A stretch of 64,000 nucleotides of DNA from Planomicrobium sp. CPCC 101110 (GTDB lineage: Bacteria > Bacillota > Bacilli > Bacillales_A > Planococcaceae), in assembly GCF_007859395.1 (NCBI RefSeq), contig NZ_VOHD01000006.1, forward strand, positions 682,001-746,000, written 5' to 3'. The notes beneath the pieces were generated by a model. That model saw nothing but the letters and a program-made list of their open reading frames with translations. It had not been told where the DNA came from and made no database searches. Both the position numbers and the translations under genes were made by a program. Shown here one piece after another: positions 54,940-64,000 of the stretch; the first letter of the stretch is position 1; every line of letters starts with the position of its first letter.

Positions 54940-57915
54940 GTGCTCGATCAAATAAAGAACTGGCTTGCTAAAGCTGAAGAGTCTTACAATAAATGGTCAT
55001 CTGCCAAATGGGCCAGACGCTTTAATATTACCACTGGCGTCCTTTGGAATTTGGCCATCTTGCTTGCGATCATATTTGTCGCGAGCGGAGTGTTTGCCGC
55101 TTCAGTCGGCGCAGGCTATTTCGCTTCACTAGTCGACGAGGAAAAGCTTCGTACCCCTGAAGAAATGCGGGACGAGGTTTATAGCTATGAGGAAACATCG
55201 GAATTGTATTTTGCTGGAGAAGTTTACTTCGGGAAGCTTCAAACGGATTTGGAACGTACAGAAACTACACTAGATAAAGTATCAGAAAATGCGATCAACG
55301 CCGTTCTTGCTACGGAAGACGAGTACTTTGAAGAACATAACGGGATTGTCCCAAAAGCTATTTTCCGCGGATTGTTCCAGGACGTCTCCAATTCGGATAG
55401 CCAGACGGGTGGATCTACACTGACACAACAGCTTATCAAGAACCAGATTTTGACGAACGAAGTTTCCTACGAACGGAAAGCGAAGGAAATTTTGCTGGCG
55501 ATGCGATTGGAAAAATTCATGTCCAAAGATGAAATTATGGAAGCTTACTTGAATATTGTCCCTTATGGCCGAAATTCCGCAGGGACAAATATTGCCGGAA
55601 TTGAAACTGCTGCGAAAAGCATTTTCAACGTGTCGGCAAGCGAATTGACTTTGCCACAAGCTGCCTATATTGCAGGGATTCCAAAAGCTCCCTTCCTTTA
55701 TACTCCTTACCAAGCGCAAGGCGGAAAGCTGAAAAGCAAAGATGGGCTTCAGCCCGGGCTCGACCGCATGAAAACTGTGCTGTTCCGCATGAAAGAGACG
55801 GAATACATTACAGAAGAAGAATACAGCGAAGCCCTAGCTTATGATATTACAAAAGATTTCCGGAAAAACGAACAGCGCGCTTATGATAAATATTATTACG
55901 TGACTACAGAGCTGGAAAAACGTGCTACCCGCATCATCATGGATGTCCTGGCAGAACAAGATGGAGTCGAGCCAGAAACCTTGGATGAAAACGATAAGCT
56001 CTATGAAGAATATGCAATTCTTGCTGACCGCGCAGTCCGGTCAAACGGATATCGGATCTATTCGACCATCAACAAAAAGTTATATGATGCACAACAAAAA
56101 GCAAAAGACAATTATAAAACGTATGGCACGACCAGAAATGGCACTGTCATCAATGCCGATGGCGAAGAAGAAGAAAAGGAATTCCCGGTCCAAGTCGGCA
56201 GTATGACAATAGAAAACAAAACGGGGCGCATCTTGAGCTTTATTGGCGGACGTGACCCTGAAATCGAGAAATTGAACCATGCAACGCAAGGTTTCCGTTC
56301 GATTGGTTCAACCGTAAAACCGTTGCTTGTCTATGGACCAGCAATCGAATACGGCAAAATTGGCGCCGGCAGCCCGGTCGTCGATGTGAAATTCAAAAAG
56401 AACGACAACGGAACCATCTGGGAGCCAGCCAACTTTGTACCGACAAGCGAACAAGGCATCATGCCGGCGCGCGACGCTTTGGCACAATCCCAAAATTTGC
56501 CGGCACTTCGCTTATACGCGCAAATCAATGACCAAGTGCCGATCAAGTATATGATGAACTCTGGCTTCTCCAGAGTGGAAGAACAGGAAAACTACAATAC
56601 ATCGGCTGCATTGGGCGGCGGTATTGAAGGATCTGTAGAGGAAATTACGAATGGATATGCAATGGTTGCCAACGGCGGTAAGTTTGTCGATGCCTATATG
56701 ATCGATAGAATCGAAGATGACGAAGGAAATGTGGTTTTTGAACACAAATCAAATGAGAAAGAAGTATTTACGCCGCAAACGGCTTATATTCTTACCGATA
56801 TGCTCCGCGATGTGTTTGAAAATGACAGAGGAACAGCAAACCGCGCAAACAGTTTATTGAACTTCAACGCAGACTTTGCTGGAAAAACCGGTACAACCCA
56901 ACAGACAAGAGATGTCTGGCTTATCGGCTATAACCCCAACATCACGATGGGTGTTTGGCTAGGATATGACAAAGAGAAATACTCGCTGGCTGACTTTCCT
57001 AACCGTGACTTGCAGCCTTCAGTCCGAGTCAACCAGTTATGGGCTAACTTGATGAATGTTTCTTACGATGTAAAGCCAAAACTAATCGGTGCAAACAAAA
57101 AGTTCAAACAGCCGAAAGGCGTTGTTACACGCTCTTTCTGTGCAATTTCCGGTCTTGCACCGAGCGGATCATGTTCGGGCGACGGCTTAGTGAAAGCCGA
57201 TTTGTTCAATGAAAAAGCAATGGTTCCATCCAAGAGGGATGACAGTTTGACTTCCGGATCCTATACAACCATCAATGGCAGCCGTTATGCTGCACTTGAC
57301 AGCACGCCAAGAGAATTTGTCACAAGTGGAGGCGCTGGTGTATCGCAGGCCTTTGTTGATCGGATGCTTGCACCATTCGGAGGCGATGCAAGCAAATTAT
57401 TCCCAGGCGACTCTCGTTATGCAAGAGTGGTCGCAGGATCCAATTTTGAGCCCGACGGCTCTGCTCCTTCAGCAGTAAACGCAACATTGAATGGCAGCAC
57501 CCTTACGTGGAGCAATTCAGCTTCCGATGATGTTGTCGGTTATCGTGTATACAGAGAAGGCAGCGGCTCTCCTCTTTCTTCCCTCTCTGAATCCCGAGAG
57601 AACTCTTTTAATTTGCCTGGAGCGGGCAGCTATTATGTAGTGGCTGTTGATATTACCGGCAAACAATCCGGCAAGTCCAATAGCGTAAGCATCGAAGCGG
57701 AAAAACCAAAAGCAGAACCGGAAGAGGAAGAGGAAGAGAAAGAATCAGCACCGGAAACGGAAGAAAATAATTCTTCTGACGACAAAAAAGATGAAGATTC
57801 CAAGCCGGCTGACGAAGAAAAGAAAGACGAAGAAAAAGACGAAGAAAAAGAAGAAGAAGAAGAACCTGCTGAAGATGAAGATGAAGATAAAGAAGAACCG
57901 AAAGACGAAGAATGA
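54940..57915 (+). CDS. Class A penicillin-binding protein (PBP1A-like)
   Basis: A 991-residue bifunctional peptidoglycan synthase. A cytoplasmic N-terminus and one anchor helix (about 35-60) precede the GT51 glycosyltransferase domain (EDEYFEEHNGIVPKAIFRG and TGGSTLTQQLIKNQ). The transpeptidase domain follows, with the serine in GSTVKP near residue 458, SQN near 515 and KTGT near 649. Beyond about 835 is a fibronectin type III-like module and then a tail of about 80 residues dominated by E, D and K. The start is GTG with AGGAGG eight bases upstream; an overlapping ATG is out of frame. Confidence 0.93.
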   Translation: MLDQIKNWLAKAEESYNKWSSAKWARRFNITTGVLWNLAILLAIIFVASGVFAASVGAGYFASLVDEEKLRTPEEMRDEVYSYEETSELYFAGEVYFGKLQTDLERTETTLDKVSENAINAVLATEDEYFEEHNGIVPKAIFRGLFQDVSNSDSQTGGSTLTQQLIKNQILTNEVSYERKAKEILLAMRLEKFMSKDEIMEAYLNIVPYGRNSAGTNIAGIETAAKSIFNVSASELTLPQAAYIAGIPKAPFLYTPYQAQGGKLKSKDGLQPGLDRMKTVLFRMKETEYITEEEYSEALAYDITKDFRKNEQRAYDKYYYVTTELEKRATRIIMDVLAEQDGVEPETLDENDKLYEEYAILADRAVRSNGYRIYSTINKKLYDAQQKAKDNYKTYGTTRNGTVINADGEEEEKEFPVQVGSMTIENKTGRILSFIGGRDPEIEKLNHATQGFRSIGSTVKPLLVYGPAIEYGKIGAGSPVVDVKFKKNDNGTIWEPANFVPTSEQGIMPARDALAQSQNLPALRLYAQINDQVPIKYMMNSGFSRVEEQENYNTSAALGGGIEGSVEEITNGYAMVANGGKFVDAYMIDRIEDDEGNVVFEHKSNEKEVFTPQTAYILTDMLRDVFENDRGTANRANSLLNFNADFAGKTGTTQQTRDVWLIGYNPNITMGVWLGYDKEKYSLADFPNRDLQPSVRVNQLWANLMNVSYDVKPKLIGANKKFKQPKGVVTRSFCAISGLAPSGSCSGDGLVKADLFNEKAMVPSKRDDSLTSGSYTTINGSRYAALDSTPREFVTSGGAGVSQAFVDRMLAPFGGDASKLFPGDSRYARVVAGSNFEPDGSAPSAVNATLNGSTLTWSNSASDDVVGYRVYREGSGSPLSSLSESRENSFNLPGAGSYYVVAVDITGKQSGKSNSVSIEAEKPKAEPEEEEEEKESAPETEENNSSDDKKDEDSKPADEEKKDEEKDEEKEEEEEPAEDEDEDKEEPKDEE

Positions 57916-57928
57916 TTTTCATCTATCC

Positions 57929-57962
57929 AGCCGGTCCGCTCAGAGCGGATCGGCTTTTTCTA
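57929..57962 (+). terminator. Terminator of the PBP gene
   Basis: CCGGTCCGCT, CAG, AGCGGATCGG followed by CTTTTTC. Confidence 0.85.
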
Positions 57963-57966
57963 TGAG

Positions 57967-58005
57967 AAAAAAGCCTCGGCCAGAAAATCGGCTGAGGCTT
58001 TTTCC
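57967..58005 (-). terminator. Terminator of acsA
   Basis: AAAAAGCCTC and GAGGCTTTTT flank an inner GGCC/GGCT pairing; it ends in T residues on the minus strand next to the acsA stop. Confidence 0.87.
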
Positions 58006-58014
58006 TTCTATCTA

Positions 58015-59733
58015 TCAATCTTCCATTGTCGACAAATCGCCTGTCGGCAAATCCAATTCCCAAGCTTTCAACACACGCCGCATGATTTTTCCGCTCCGTG
58101 TTTTCGGCAGCTTGTCTTTGAATTCAATTTCTCTTGGTGCTGCATGCGCCGCAAGCCCCTTCTTCACAAATTGCTGGATGTCCTGCACAAGTTCCTCTGA
58201 GGGCTCATAGCCTTCGTTCAGTGCCACAAATGCTTTGATGACTTCTCCCCGCACCGGGTCCGGTTTTCCGATCACGCCCGCTTCCGCTACTGCAGGATGC
58301 TCTAACAGCGTGCTTTCAACTTCGAACGGTCCGACACGTTCACCAGAAGTCATAATAACGTCATCTACACGTCCTTGGAACCAGAAATAGCCTTCTTCAT
58401 CCATATAAGCTGAATCTCCAGAAACATACCACTCGTCGTTCATAAAATAAGATTCGTATTTCTGCGGGTTGTTCCAAATTTGGCGCATCATGGATGGCCA
58501 GCCTTTCTTGATGGCCAAGTTCCCCATCTGATTTGGCGGAAGTTCCTTGCCTTGGTCATCGACAATGGCCGCTTTGATGCCAGGCACCGGCTTGCCCATA
58601 GAACCAGGCTTGATCGTCATGGATGGATAATTGCAGATCATGTGGCCGCCAGTCTCTGTCATCCACCATGTATCATGGATCCGCTTTTTGAACACTTGCA
58701 TGCCCCAGCGTACAACTTCGGGATTCAACGGTTCTCCAACTGACAGCACGTGGCGGAGCGTCGACAAATCGAACTCTTTGACCAATGCGTCCCCTGCCCC
58801 CATCAACATGCGGAATGCGGTAGGCGCGCTATACCAAACGGTTACGCCAAAATCTTCAATTGCCTTGTACCAGCCCTCAGGAGAAAAGCGGCCTCCCAGA
58901 ATGACTGTGGTTGACCCTGTCAGCCAAGGAGCAAACACCCCGTAAGAAGTTCCAGTAACCCATCCCGGGTCGGCAGTACACCAATAGATGTCCTGCTCGT
59001 TCAAATCCAATACCCATTTTGCGGTCTGGTAATGTTGGACCATGGCGTATTGAGCATGAAGCACCCCTTTCGGCTTGCCTGTCGAGCCGGAGGTATAGTG
59101 CAGCACAAGGCCGTCTTCTTTATCAAGCCACTCAATATCAAACTGATCAGAGCTCGAATTCAAGTATTTATGGACATCAATGATTTTGCTGTCTTCCTCA
59201 ATATTCCCTCCAACCAGGAAAATCGTCTTTAAGTTAGGCAGCCGGTCATGCGGAACACGCGGCAGCAATTCCGGGGTCGTGATGATCGCTTTCGCGTCGC
59301 TGTCATCCAAACGGTCGTAGATAGCCCCTTCCATGAACGCCTCGAACAACGGGCCGACAATCAATCCCATTTTCAATGCGCCAAACATCATGAAATACAA
59401 TTCCGGCGATCTTGGCATGAAAATGAACAACCGGTCCCCTTTTTCAAGATCAGAATGCGCTTTCAATAAATTTGCTGCCCGATTTGTCATGCGTTTCATT
59501 TCGTAGAAGGTGTATGATTCGCTTCTTCCCTGGTCTTTATAATATAGAGCGACTTTGTTTTTTCGATCAGAATCTGCGTGGCGATCGATTGCTTCATATG
59601 CCATATTGACCTTGCCGGTCTCATGCCAGCTGAATTCTTTTTCAGCATCGGCCCAATCAAAGTTTGCAGCAGTTTCTTCATAGTTATGTAATAGATAATT
59701 TCCTTGTAACGCTGGTATCGCTTCCACTTTCAT
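58015..59733 (-). CDS. acsA: Acetyl-CoA synthetase AcsA
   Basis: A 572-residue AMP-forming acetyl-CoA synthetase. Motifs are LHYTSGSTGKPKGVLHAQ near residue 205, the acetyl pocket CTADPGWVTGTSYGVFAPWL, DTWWMTETGG, and the C-terminal PKTRSGKIMRRVLKAWE, whose lysine is the target of AcuA acetylation in B. subtilis. The length equals that of B. subtilis AcsA with this start, which has AAAGG upstream. It is divergent from acuABC, the cluster that switches it off and on. Confidence 0.96.
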   Translation of the reverse strand: MKVEAIPALQGNYLLHNYEETAANFDWADAEKEFSWHETGKVNMAYEAIDRHADSDRKNKVALYYKDQGRSESYTFYEMKRMTNRAANLLKAHSDLEKGDRLFIFMPRSPELYFMMFGALKMGLIVGPLFEAFMEGAIYDRLDDSDAKAIITTPELLPRVPHDRLPNLKTIFLVGGNIEEDSKIIDVHKYLNSSSDQFDIEWLDKEDGLVLHYTSGSTGKPKGVLHAQYAMVQHYQTAKWVLDLNEQDIYWCTADPGWVTGTSYGVFAPWLTGSTTVILGGRFSPEGWYKAIEDFGVTVWYSAPTAFRMLMGAGDALVKEFDLSTLRHVLSVGEPLNPEVVRWGMQVFKKRIHDTWWMTETGGHMICNYPSMTIKPGSMGKPVPGIKAAIVDDQGKELPPNQMGNLAIKKGWPSMMRQIWNNPQKYESYFMNDEWYVSGDSAYMDEEGYFWFQGRVDDVIMTSGERVGPFEVESTLLEHPAVAEAGVIGKPDPVRGEVIKAFVALNEGYEPSEELVQDIQQFVKKGLAAHAAPREIEFKDKLPKTRSGKIMRRVLKAWELDLPTGDLSTMED

Positions 59734-59900
59734 CCTAATCATCCTTTCCTGTCGATTCTCTTTCATTCTACAACATTCTGACAATTGAATGCCAATTATT
59801 TTAATTTTTTAGAAAAGACACTCTCTTTCACGGCCTTAGTCCCCATCTATCACCAGTTCATGTATAATAAAGCTAATTGTAACCAATAGGCGGTGAAAAA

Positions 59901-60533
59901 ATGGAGCATAAGAAAACCTATAATGTGTTGGAGTTGAAGACAAAGCACGGCCCTCTAGTCATTGAAGGGCCAGTTCCTTCCAGCGAATTGGAAGAGCTTG
60001 AGTTTCATGAAGATCTGGTCGCCTTCCGTCCGCCTGAACAGCAGCATAAAGCGGTTATTGGAATCGCCGATCTGCCGGAGGGACGGATTATAATTGCCCG
60101 CGACCAAAGTATGATTGTCGGATATGTCACCTTCCTTTATCCAGACCCTCTTGAAAGATGGTCTGAAGGGAAAATGGAGAACTTGATTGAACTTGGCGCT
60201 ATTGAAGTCATCCCTAAATTCAGGGGCAGCGGAGTCGGCAAAGCGCTGCTGAAAGTATCGATGATGGATGATGCGCTGGAAGATTTTATAGTCATTACGA
60301 CTGAATATTATTGGCATTGGGATCTGAACGGAACCGGCTTGAACGTTTGGGAATACCGAAAAGTTATGGAGAAAATGATGCAGGCGGGCGGACTGGAGTA
60401 TTATGCCACCGATGATCCTGAAATCAGTTCGCACCCGGCAAATTGTTTGATGGCTAAAATCGGCAGCCGCGTCGATCCCGAGTCAGTCCAAAAATTCGAT
60501 CAATTGCGTTTCATGAACCGCTACATGTATTAA
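59901..60533 (+). CDS. acuA: Protein acetyltransferase AcuA
   Basis: A 210-residue GNAT enzyme that acetylates and inactivates AcsA. The acetyl-CoA loop is VIPKFRGSGVGKALLKVS near residue 105. The N-terminus has the family segment ELKTKHGPLVIEGPV, and YYWHWDLNGTGLNVWEYRKVM is characteristic. AGGCGGTG precedes the ATG. It heads the acuA-acuB-acuC operon and is divergent from acsA across a 167-base gap that holds a TATAAT near 59856. Confidence 0.94.
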   Translation: MEHKKTYNVLELKTKHGPLVIEGPVPSSELEELEFHEDLVAFRPPEQQHKAVIGIADLPEGRIIIARDQSMIVGYVTFLYPDPLERWSEGKMENLIELGAIEVIPKFRGSGVGKALLKVSMMDDALEDFIVITTEYYWHWDLNGTGLNVWEYRKVMEKMMQAGGLEYYATDDPEISSHPANCLMAKIGSRVDPESVQKFDQLRFMNRYMY

Positions 60534-60550
60534 ATTCGAGGGGTGTATAT

Positions 60551-61195
60551 ATGTTAGTTGAAGAGATTATGAAAACCACTATCCACTCGCTCCGTCCCGA
60601 GCAAACCGTCAAAGAAGCTGTACTGTTATTTGAAGAAAAGCATATTCGCCATGCACCGATAGTAGAAGACGGAAAACTTGTGGGGATCCTATCAGACCGT
60701 GATTTGAAAGATGCCCTGCCCTCACGTTTCGCTACTTCCCCGCCGCCGGAACGATATGAGAAGAAAATCGAAAGCATCATGACGAAAAATCCGGTAACTG
60801 CGCATCCAATGGATTTTGTCGAAGAAATCGCTTTGGTTTTCTACGAACAGCAAATTGGCTGCCTTCCTGTCTTAAGCGGAACAAGATTAGTTGGATTTTT
60901 GACAGAAACCGACCTTCTGTACAAGTACATCGAACTTACCGGAGCTCATCAACCCGGTTCACAAATCGAGATAAAAGTTCCAAACCGTTCTGGTGTACTA
61001 TATGAGGTTTCGAAAGTATTTTACGAAAAGCACATCAATGTTCTAAGCGTCCTGGTATATCCCGACAAGCAGGATTCCAGCAACAAAATTCTCGTGTTCC
61101 GTGTCCAGACGATGAATCCATTAACTGTGATTGATGACTTACGCAAAGAAGGTTTCGATGTTTTATGGCCAAACATACCCAAAATAAACAAATGA
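60551..61195 (+). CDS. acuB: Acetoin utilisation protein AcuB
   Basis: A 214-residue cytoplasmic protein with two CBS domains (residues 1-60 and 75-135) and a C-terminal ACT domain (about 138-210, QIEIKVPNRSGVLYEVSKVF). These domains suggest sensing of adenine nucleotides and a small metabolite. Its biochemical role in the AcsA acetylation cycle is not settled. GAGGGGTG precedes the ATG, and its stop overlaps acuC. Confidence 0.93.
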   Translation: MLVEEIMKTTIHSLRPEQTVKEAVLLFEEKHIRHAPIVEDGKLVGILSDRDLKDALPSRFATSPPPERYEKKIESIMTKNPVTAHPMDFVEEIALVFYEQQIGCLPVLSGTRLVGFLTETDLLYKYIELTGAHQPGSQIEIKVPNRSGVLYEVSKVFYEKHINVLSVLVYPDKQDSSNKILVFRVQTMNPLTVIDDLRKEGFDVLWPNIPKINK

Positions 61196-62343
61196 AACAT
61201 GCCGTCTTCGTCTATTCGGAAGACCAGCTGGGCTATAAGTTTTCAGAGACGCATCCATTCAATCAAAAGAGGCTTGTTCTGACCATAGATTTGCTCCGAC
61301 ATATGAATGCGCTTTCAGATGATGTTATTGTTCCAGCTCGTATAGCGACAGACGAAGAATTGCTTTTAGCCCATGATCAGCGTTATATTGATATCGTCAA
61401 AAAAGCGAGCCGTGGGGAAATCACGCCTGAAGCCGGCGAAAGCTATGGCATCGGCACAGAAGATACCCCTATTTTCGAAAACATGCATGAAGCCAGTGCG
61501 CGTCTAGTCGGCGGAACACTGACAGCGGTCGACTATGTGATGGAAGGAAAAGCTCAACATGCCCTGAATCTTGGCGGCGGCCTCCATCATGGATTTCGCG
61601 GAAAAGCATCAGGCTTTTGCATCTATAATGACAGCTCGGTAGCCATCAATTACATCAAGGAAAAATATGGAGCACGAGTGCTCTACATTGATACGGATGC
61701 CCACCACGGTGACGGCGTGCAATGGTGCTTTTATGAAGATCCGGATGTCTGCACAGTTTCCATCCATGAAACTGGGCGGTACTTGTTTCCAGGCACAGGA
61801 AGCATCAGTGAGCGCGGCAGTGGCCAAGGTTATGGAACAAGCTTCAACTTTCCGATAGATGCTTTTACGGAAGATGAATCTTTTTTGGATATTTACCGGA
61901 CGTCTATGAAAGAAATTGTTGAGTATTTCAAACCTGACGTTATTCTTAGCCAAAACGGTGCTGATGCCCATTATTTGGATCCTTTGACGCATTTGTACGG
62001 GACTATGAACATTTACCGGGAGATACCAAAAATAGCTCACGAGCTGGCCCATGAATACTGTGGCGGCCGCTGGATTGCAGTTGGAGGCGGCGGCTATGAT
62101 ATATGGCGTGTCGTACCCAGGGCTTGGTCATTTTTATGGATGGAAATGAACAATTTTCTCCTTCCTGAAGGAAAATTGCCGCAATCCTGGATTTCCAAAT
62201 GGCAGCCAGAATCGCCCGTCCGGCTAATCGATACATGGCATGATCCTCAAAATATGTATGAAGCCATTCCCCGAAAAGAAGAAATCACGGATAAAAACCA
62301 TCAAATGCTCAACAAAGCGCTGTATATGATTCGGAATACGTAA
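61192..62343 (+). CDS. acuC: Acetoin utilisation deacetylase AcuC
   Basis: A 383-residue class I histone-deacetylase-like zinc enzyme that removes the acetyl group from AcsA. Active-site features are GGGLHHGFRGKASGFCIYND near residue 128, IDTDAHHGDGVQW near 165 and VGGGGYD near 300. The start at 61192 overlaps the acuB stop in an ATGA and matches the family N-terminus; an in-frame ATG 27 bases earlier is possible. With acuA it forms a reversible acetylation switch. Confidence 0.95.
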   Translation: MKHAVFVYSEDQLGYKFSETHPFNQKRLVLTIDLLRHMNALSDDVIVPARIATDEELLLAHDQRYIDIVKKASRGEITPEAGESYGIGTEDTPIFENMHEASARLVGGTLTAVDYVMEGKAQHALNLGGGLHHGFRGKASGFCIYNDSSVAINYIKEKYGARVLYIDTDAHHGDGVQWCFYEDPDVCTVSIHETGRYLFPGTGSISERGSGQGYGTSFNFPIDAFTEDESFLDIYRTSMKEIVEYFKPDVILSQNGADAHYLDPLTHLYGTMNIYREIPKIAHELAHEYCGGRWIAVGGGGYDIWRVVPRAWSFLWMEMNNFLLPEGKLPQSWISKWQPESPVRLIDTWHDPQNMYEAIPRKEEITDKNHQMLNKALYMIRNT

Positions 62344-62368
62344 AAAGCTCCCTATAAGGGAGCTTTTA
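62342..62368. terminator. Bidirectional terminator between acuC and ccpA
   Basis: AAAAGCTCCC, TATA, GGGAGCTTTT between convergent genes. Confidence 0.88.
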
Positions 62369-63367
62369 ATCGTTATTTTTGGTAGATTGGCGTTCTTCTA
62401 TACGATATGGAAGAATGACTTGATTTTCCTCGATTTCCTCTTTGTTCATGTATTTTGTTAGTAGACGCATGGATACAGCTCCGATATCGTATAAGGGGAA
62501 TGCGATAGAGGTTAGCATAGGACGTGCCATGCGGGCTAATTTCGAATTCTCATAACTGATAATTTCCACATCTTCCGGAATTTTCTTTCCGATTTCTTCC
62601 AATCCATGGATAACTCCTACGGACATTTCATCATTGCTGACAAAATAAGCAGTCGGATCGAATGGTTTCAGGGTTTCAACAGCTTCTGTGCCTTCATCAT
62701 ATGAATTGTTGCACTCCACCACCATTTGTTCTTCGAATTCGATTCCTGCGTCCAGCAAAGCTTGTTTATACGCTTTTAGCTTATAGTCTTTGTTGACTTT
62801 GGATGTCATCGGACCTGAAATGAATGCGATTTTCTTATGGCCGTTATCAATCAATTTTTTCACTGCTTCATAGGCGGCTCCATAATAATCGATATTGACC
62901 GACGCAATTGTAGCTGACTCGTCGATAGATCCCGCCAAAACAATCGGAGCCGATGAACGCTCCATTTCATGCAGAAGTTCCGGCGTAATCATGCCACTCA
63001 TGAAAACGATTCCGTCTACTTGTTTACCAAGCATTGTTTCCAGGAGTTGAAGTTCTTTGTTTTGGTTTTGGTCTGAATTCGACAAGATGATATTGTAGCG
63101 GTACATCGTAGCGATGTCCTCAATGCCACGTGCAAGTTCAGCATACATGCTGTTGGAAATATCAGGGATGATTACGCCAACCGTTGTGGTTTTTTTGCTG
63201 GCAAGCCCTCTTGCCACTGCATTGGGGCGATAACCCAATTCTTCTATAACTTTTAGGACTTTCTTCCGTGTGGCAGGCTTTACGTTCTGGTTTCCGTTCA
63301 CTACCCGTGAAACGGTTGCCATGGAAACGTTCGCTTCTCTTGCCACGTCGTAAATTGTAACGGTCAT
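62366..63367 (-). CDS. ccpA: Catabolite control protein A
   Basis: A 333-residue LacI-family regulator, global effector of carbon catabolite control in Firmicutes. The DNA-binding helices are [23 protein letters not shown], with hinge helix [13 protein letters not shown]. The periplasmic-binding-like core (about 60-333) binds HPr-Ser-P. The ATG at 63367 has AAAGGAGG upstream; the longer in-frame start at 63400 precedes it. The cre site before megL is a candidate target within this window. Confidence 0.96.
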   Translation of the reverse strand: MTVTIYDVAREANVSMATVSRVVNGNQNVKPATRKKVLKVIEELGYRPNAVARGLASKKTTTVGVIIPDISNSMYAELARGIEDIATMYRYNIILSNSDQNQNKELQLLETMLGKQVDGIVFMSGMITPELLHEMERSSAPIVLAGSIDESATIASVNIDYYGAAYEAVKKLIDNGHKKIAFISGPMTSKVNKDYKLKAYKQALLDAGIEFEEQMVVECNNSYDEGTEAVETLKPFDPTAYFVSNDEMSVGVIHGLEEIGKKIPEDVEIISYENSKLARMARPMLTSIAFPLYDIGAVSMRLLTKYMNKEEIEENQVILPYRIEERQSTKNND

Positions 63368-63427
63368 TGTACGCCTCCTTTCAAGTGCTCCTTTTATCAT
63401 ACGATAGAAACTTTCATGATATCAACT

Positions 63428-63460
63428 AAAAAAGAAAAGCCGGGTAAATTCCCGGCTCTT
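63428..63460 (-). terminator. Terminator of the DAHP synthase gene
   Basis: AGCCGGG, AATTTA, CCCGGCT then TTTTCTTTTTT on the minus strand, between the DAHP synthase stop and ccpA. Confidence 0.87.
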
Positions 63461-63465
63461 CGGTC

Positions 63466-64000
63466 TTATGCTTTAAATTCGTATTGCTTCATGAACTTCA
63501 TCAAAGCATCATAGTATTCGTCGAACTGAGGTATATTCATTTGCTGCTGGGCATCAGATAAAGCAACAGCAGGATCTGGATGAACCTCAGCCATAACACC
63601 GTCTGCGCCAATTGCGATAGCGGCTTTTGCGGTAGGCAGCAGCAGATCACGGCGTCCTGTAGAATGCGTAACATCCACAAACACCGGCAAGTGTGTTTCC
63701 TGTTTCAGGATTGGCACAGCAGAGATATCAAGCGTGTTTCTCGTCGCTTTTTCATATGTGCGAATCCCACGCTCACACAAAATGATCTGGCTATTGCCGT
63801 TTGCGATAATGTATTCTGCAGCATTGATGAATTCATCGATAGTTGCAGATAATCCTCTCTTTAAAAGGACCGGTTTGTTGATGGAACCAACAGCTTTTAG
63901 AAGTTCGAAGTTTTGCATATTGCGCGCTCCAACTTGAACGACGTCCACATAATCTAATGCAGCTTCTAAATGGTGTGGAGTGACAATTTCAGAAACTACA
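63466..64000 (-). CDS. aroA: DAHP synthase / chorismate mutase (partial, C-terminal part)
   Basis: The last 178 residues of 3-deoxy-7-phosphoheptulonate synthase are visible; the gene continues past the window end. The frame is open to position 64000, so an internal ATG at 63948 is not the start. Recognisable segments are [54 protein letters not shown] and [16 protein letters not shown], with active-site and metal residues of the KDO8P-like class. aroA is the B. subtilis name; there the protein carries an N-terminal chorismate mutase domain. Its place next to ccpA matches B. subtilis. Confidence 0.94.
   Translation of the reverse strand, partial: VVSEIVTPHHLEAALDYVDVVQVGARNMQNFELLKAVGSINKPVLLKRGLSATIDEFINAAEYIIANGNSQIILCERGIRTYEKATRNTLDISAVPILKQETHLPVFVDVTHSTGRRDLLLPTAKAAIAIGADGVMAEVHPDPAVALSDAQQQMNIPQFDEYYDALMKFMKQYEFKA

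Noticed and set aside
57719-57915. E/D/K-rich stretch considered as a tandem DNA repeat
   Set aside because: The GAAGAA-like sequence is irregular and is explained by the acidic protein tail; no fixed repeat unit.

Overview
The window is a gene-dense chromosomal segment of a low-to-moderate GC Gram-positive bacterium. I infer the Planococcaceae, most likely Planococcus or Planomicrobium. Gene order follows the Bacillus subtilis region citZ-icd-mdh-phoPR, pyk-pfkA-accAD, dnaE-nrnA-ytpI-ytoI, tpx-ytxK, sppA-yteJ, ytcI-thiI-nifZ-ezrA-hisJ-ytsP, rpsD, tyrS and acsA-acuABC-ccpA-aroA. The sporulation-linked genes ytfJ and sspA, which sit inside these blocks in B. subtilis, are missing, as expected for a non-sporulating relative. 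I see no rRNA, tRNA, insertion sequence, prophage or CRISPR array.

Layout. Positions 1-3.4 kb hold an ATP-grasp ligase (cut by the window edge), the PhoPR two-component system and a MaoC-like protein. From 3.4 to 12.9 kb, all on the minus strand, lie TCA-cycle genes (mdh, icd, citZ), fxsA, lower glycolysis (pyk, pfkA) and acetyl-CoA carboxylase subunits accA and accD behind a FadR-type GntR regulator with a clear operator. From 13 to 22.8 kb are dnaE, nrnA, ytpI, the CBS/hotdog regulator ytoI, ytkL, a Xaa-Pro peptidase, ald and a universal stress protein. From 22.9 to 29.9 kb is accessory content: a quinone-reductase-like enzyme, an acetyltransferase, the yndG-yndH-yndJ operon, a lipoprotein and a membrane-anchored M1 peptidase. 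At 30.0-31.9 kb is a queCDE operon under a preQ1-I riboswitch. At 32.1-34.6 kb is a probable organoarsenical or xenobiotic resistance module: an ArsO-like flavoprotein, a MarR regulator and an ArsN/PAT-type acetyltransferase, with related operator-like sequences on both sides.

From 34.7 to 48.1 kb follow a repeat-built mechanosensitive-type channel, ytxK, tpx, yteJ, sppA, rarD, mbcS, thiI, nifZ, ezrA, hisJ and ytsP. From 48.4 to 54.9 kb come methionine gamma-lyase (with a cre site), rpsD with a structured S4 autoregulatory leader, a three-gene cobalamin-binding-like/CorA/Ktr set, and tyrS with a T-box leader whose specifier reads UAC. From 54.9 kb to the end are a class A penicillin-binding protein, acsA, acuABC, ccpA and the C-terminal part of DAHP synthase.

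Functionally the window is central carbon metabolism and its control: the citrate cycle, glycolysis, acetate activation with its acetylation switch, CcpA and fatty-acid initiation. Cell-envelope synthesis and RNA-level control (preQ1, T-box, S4 leader) make up much of the rest. The most unusual points are the arsenic-like module with its shared operator, a thiol peroxidase with no resolving cysteine, a PhoR with almost no extracytoplasmic sensor, a shortened DnaE with a degenerate PHP domain, and the palindromic operator in front of gntR-accDA.
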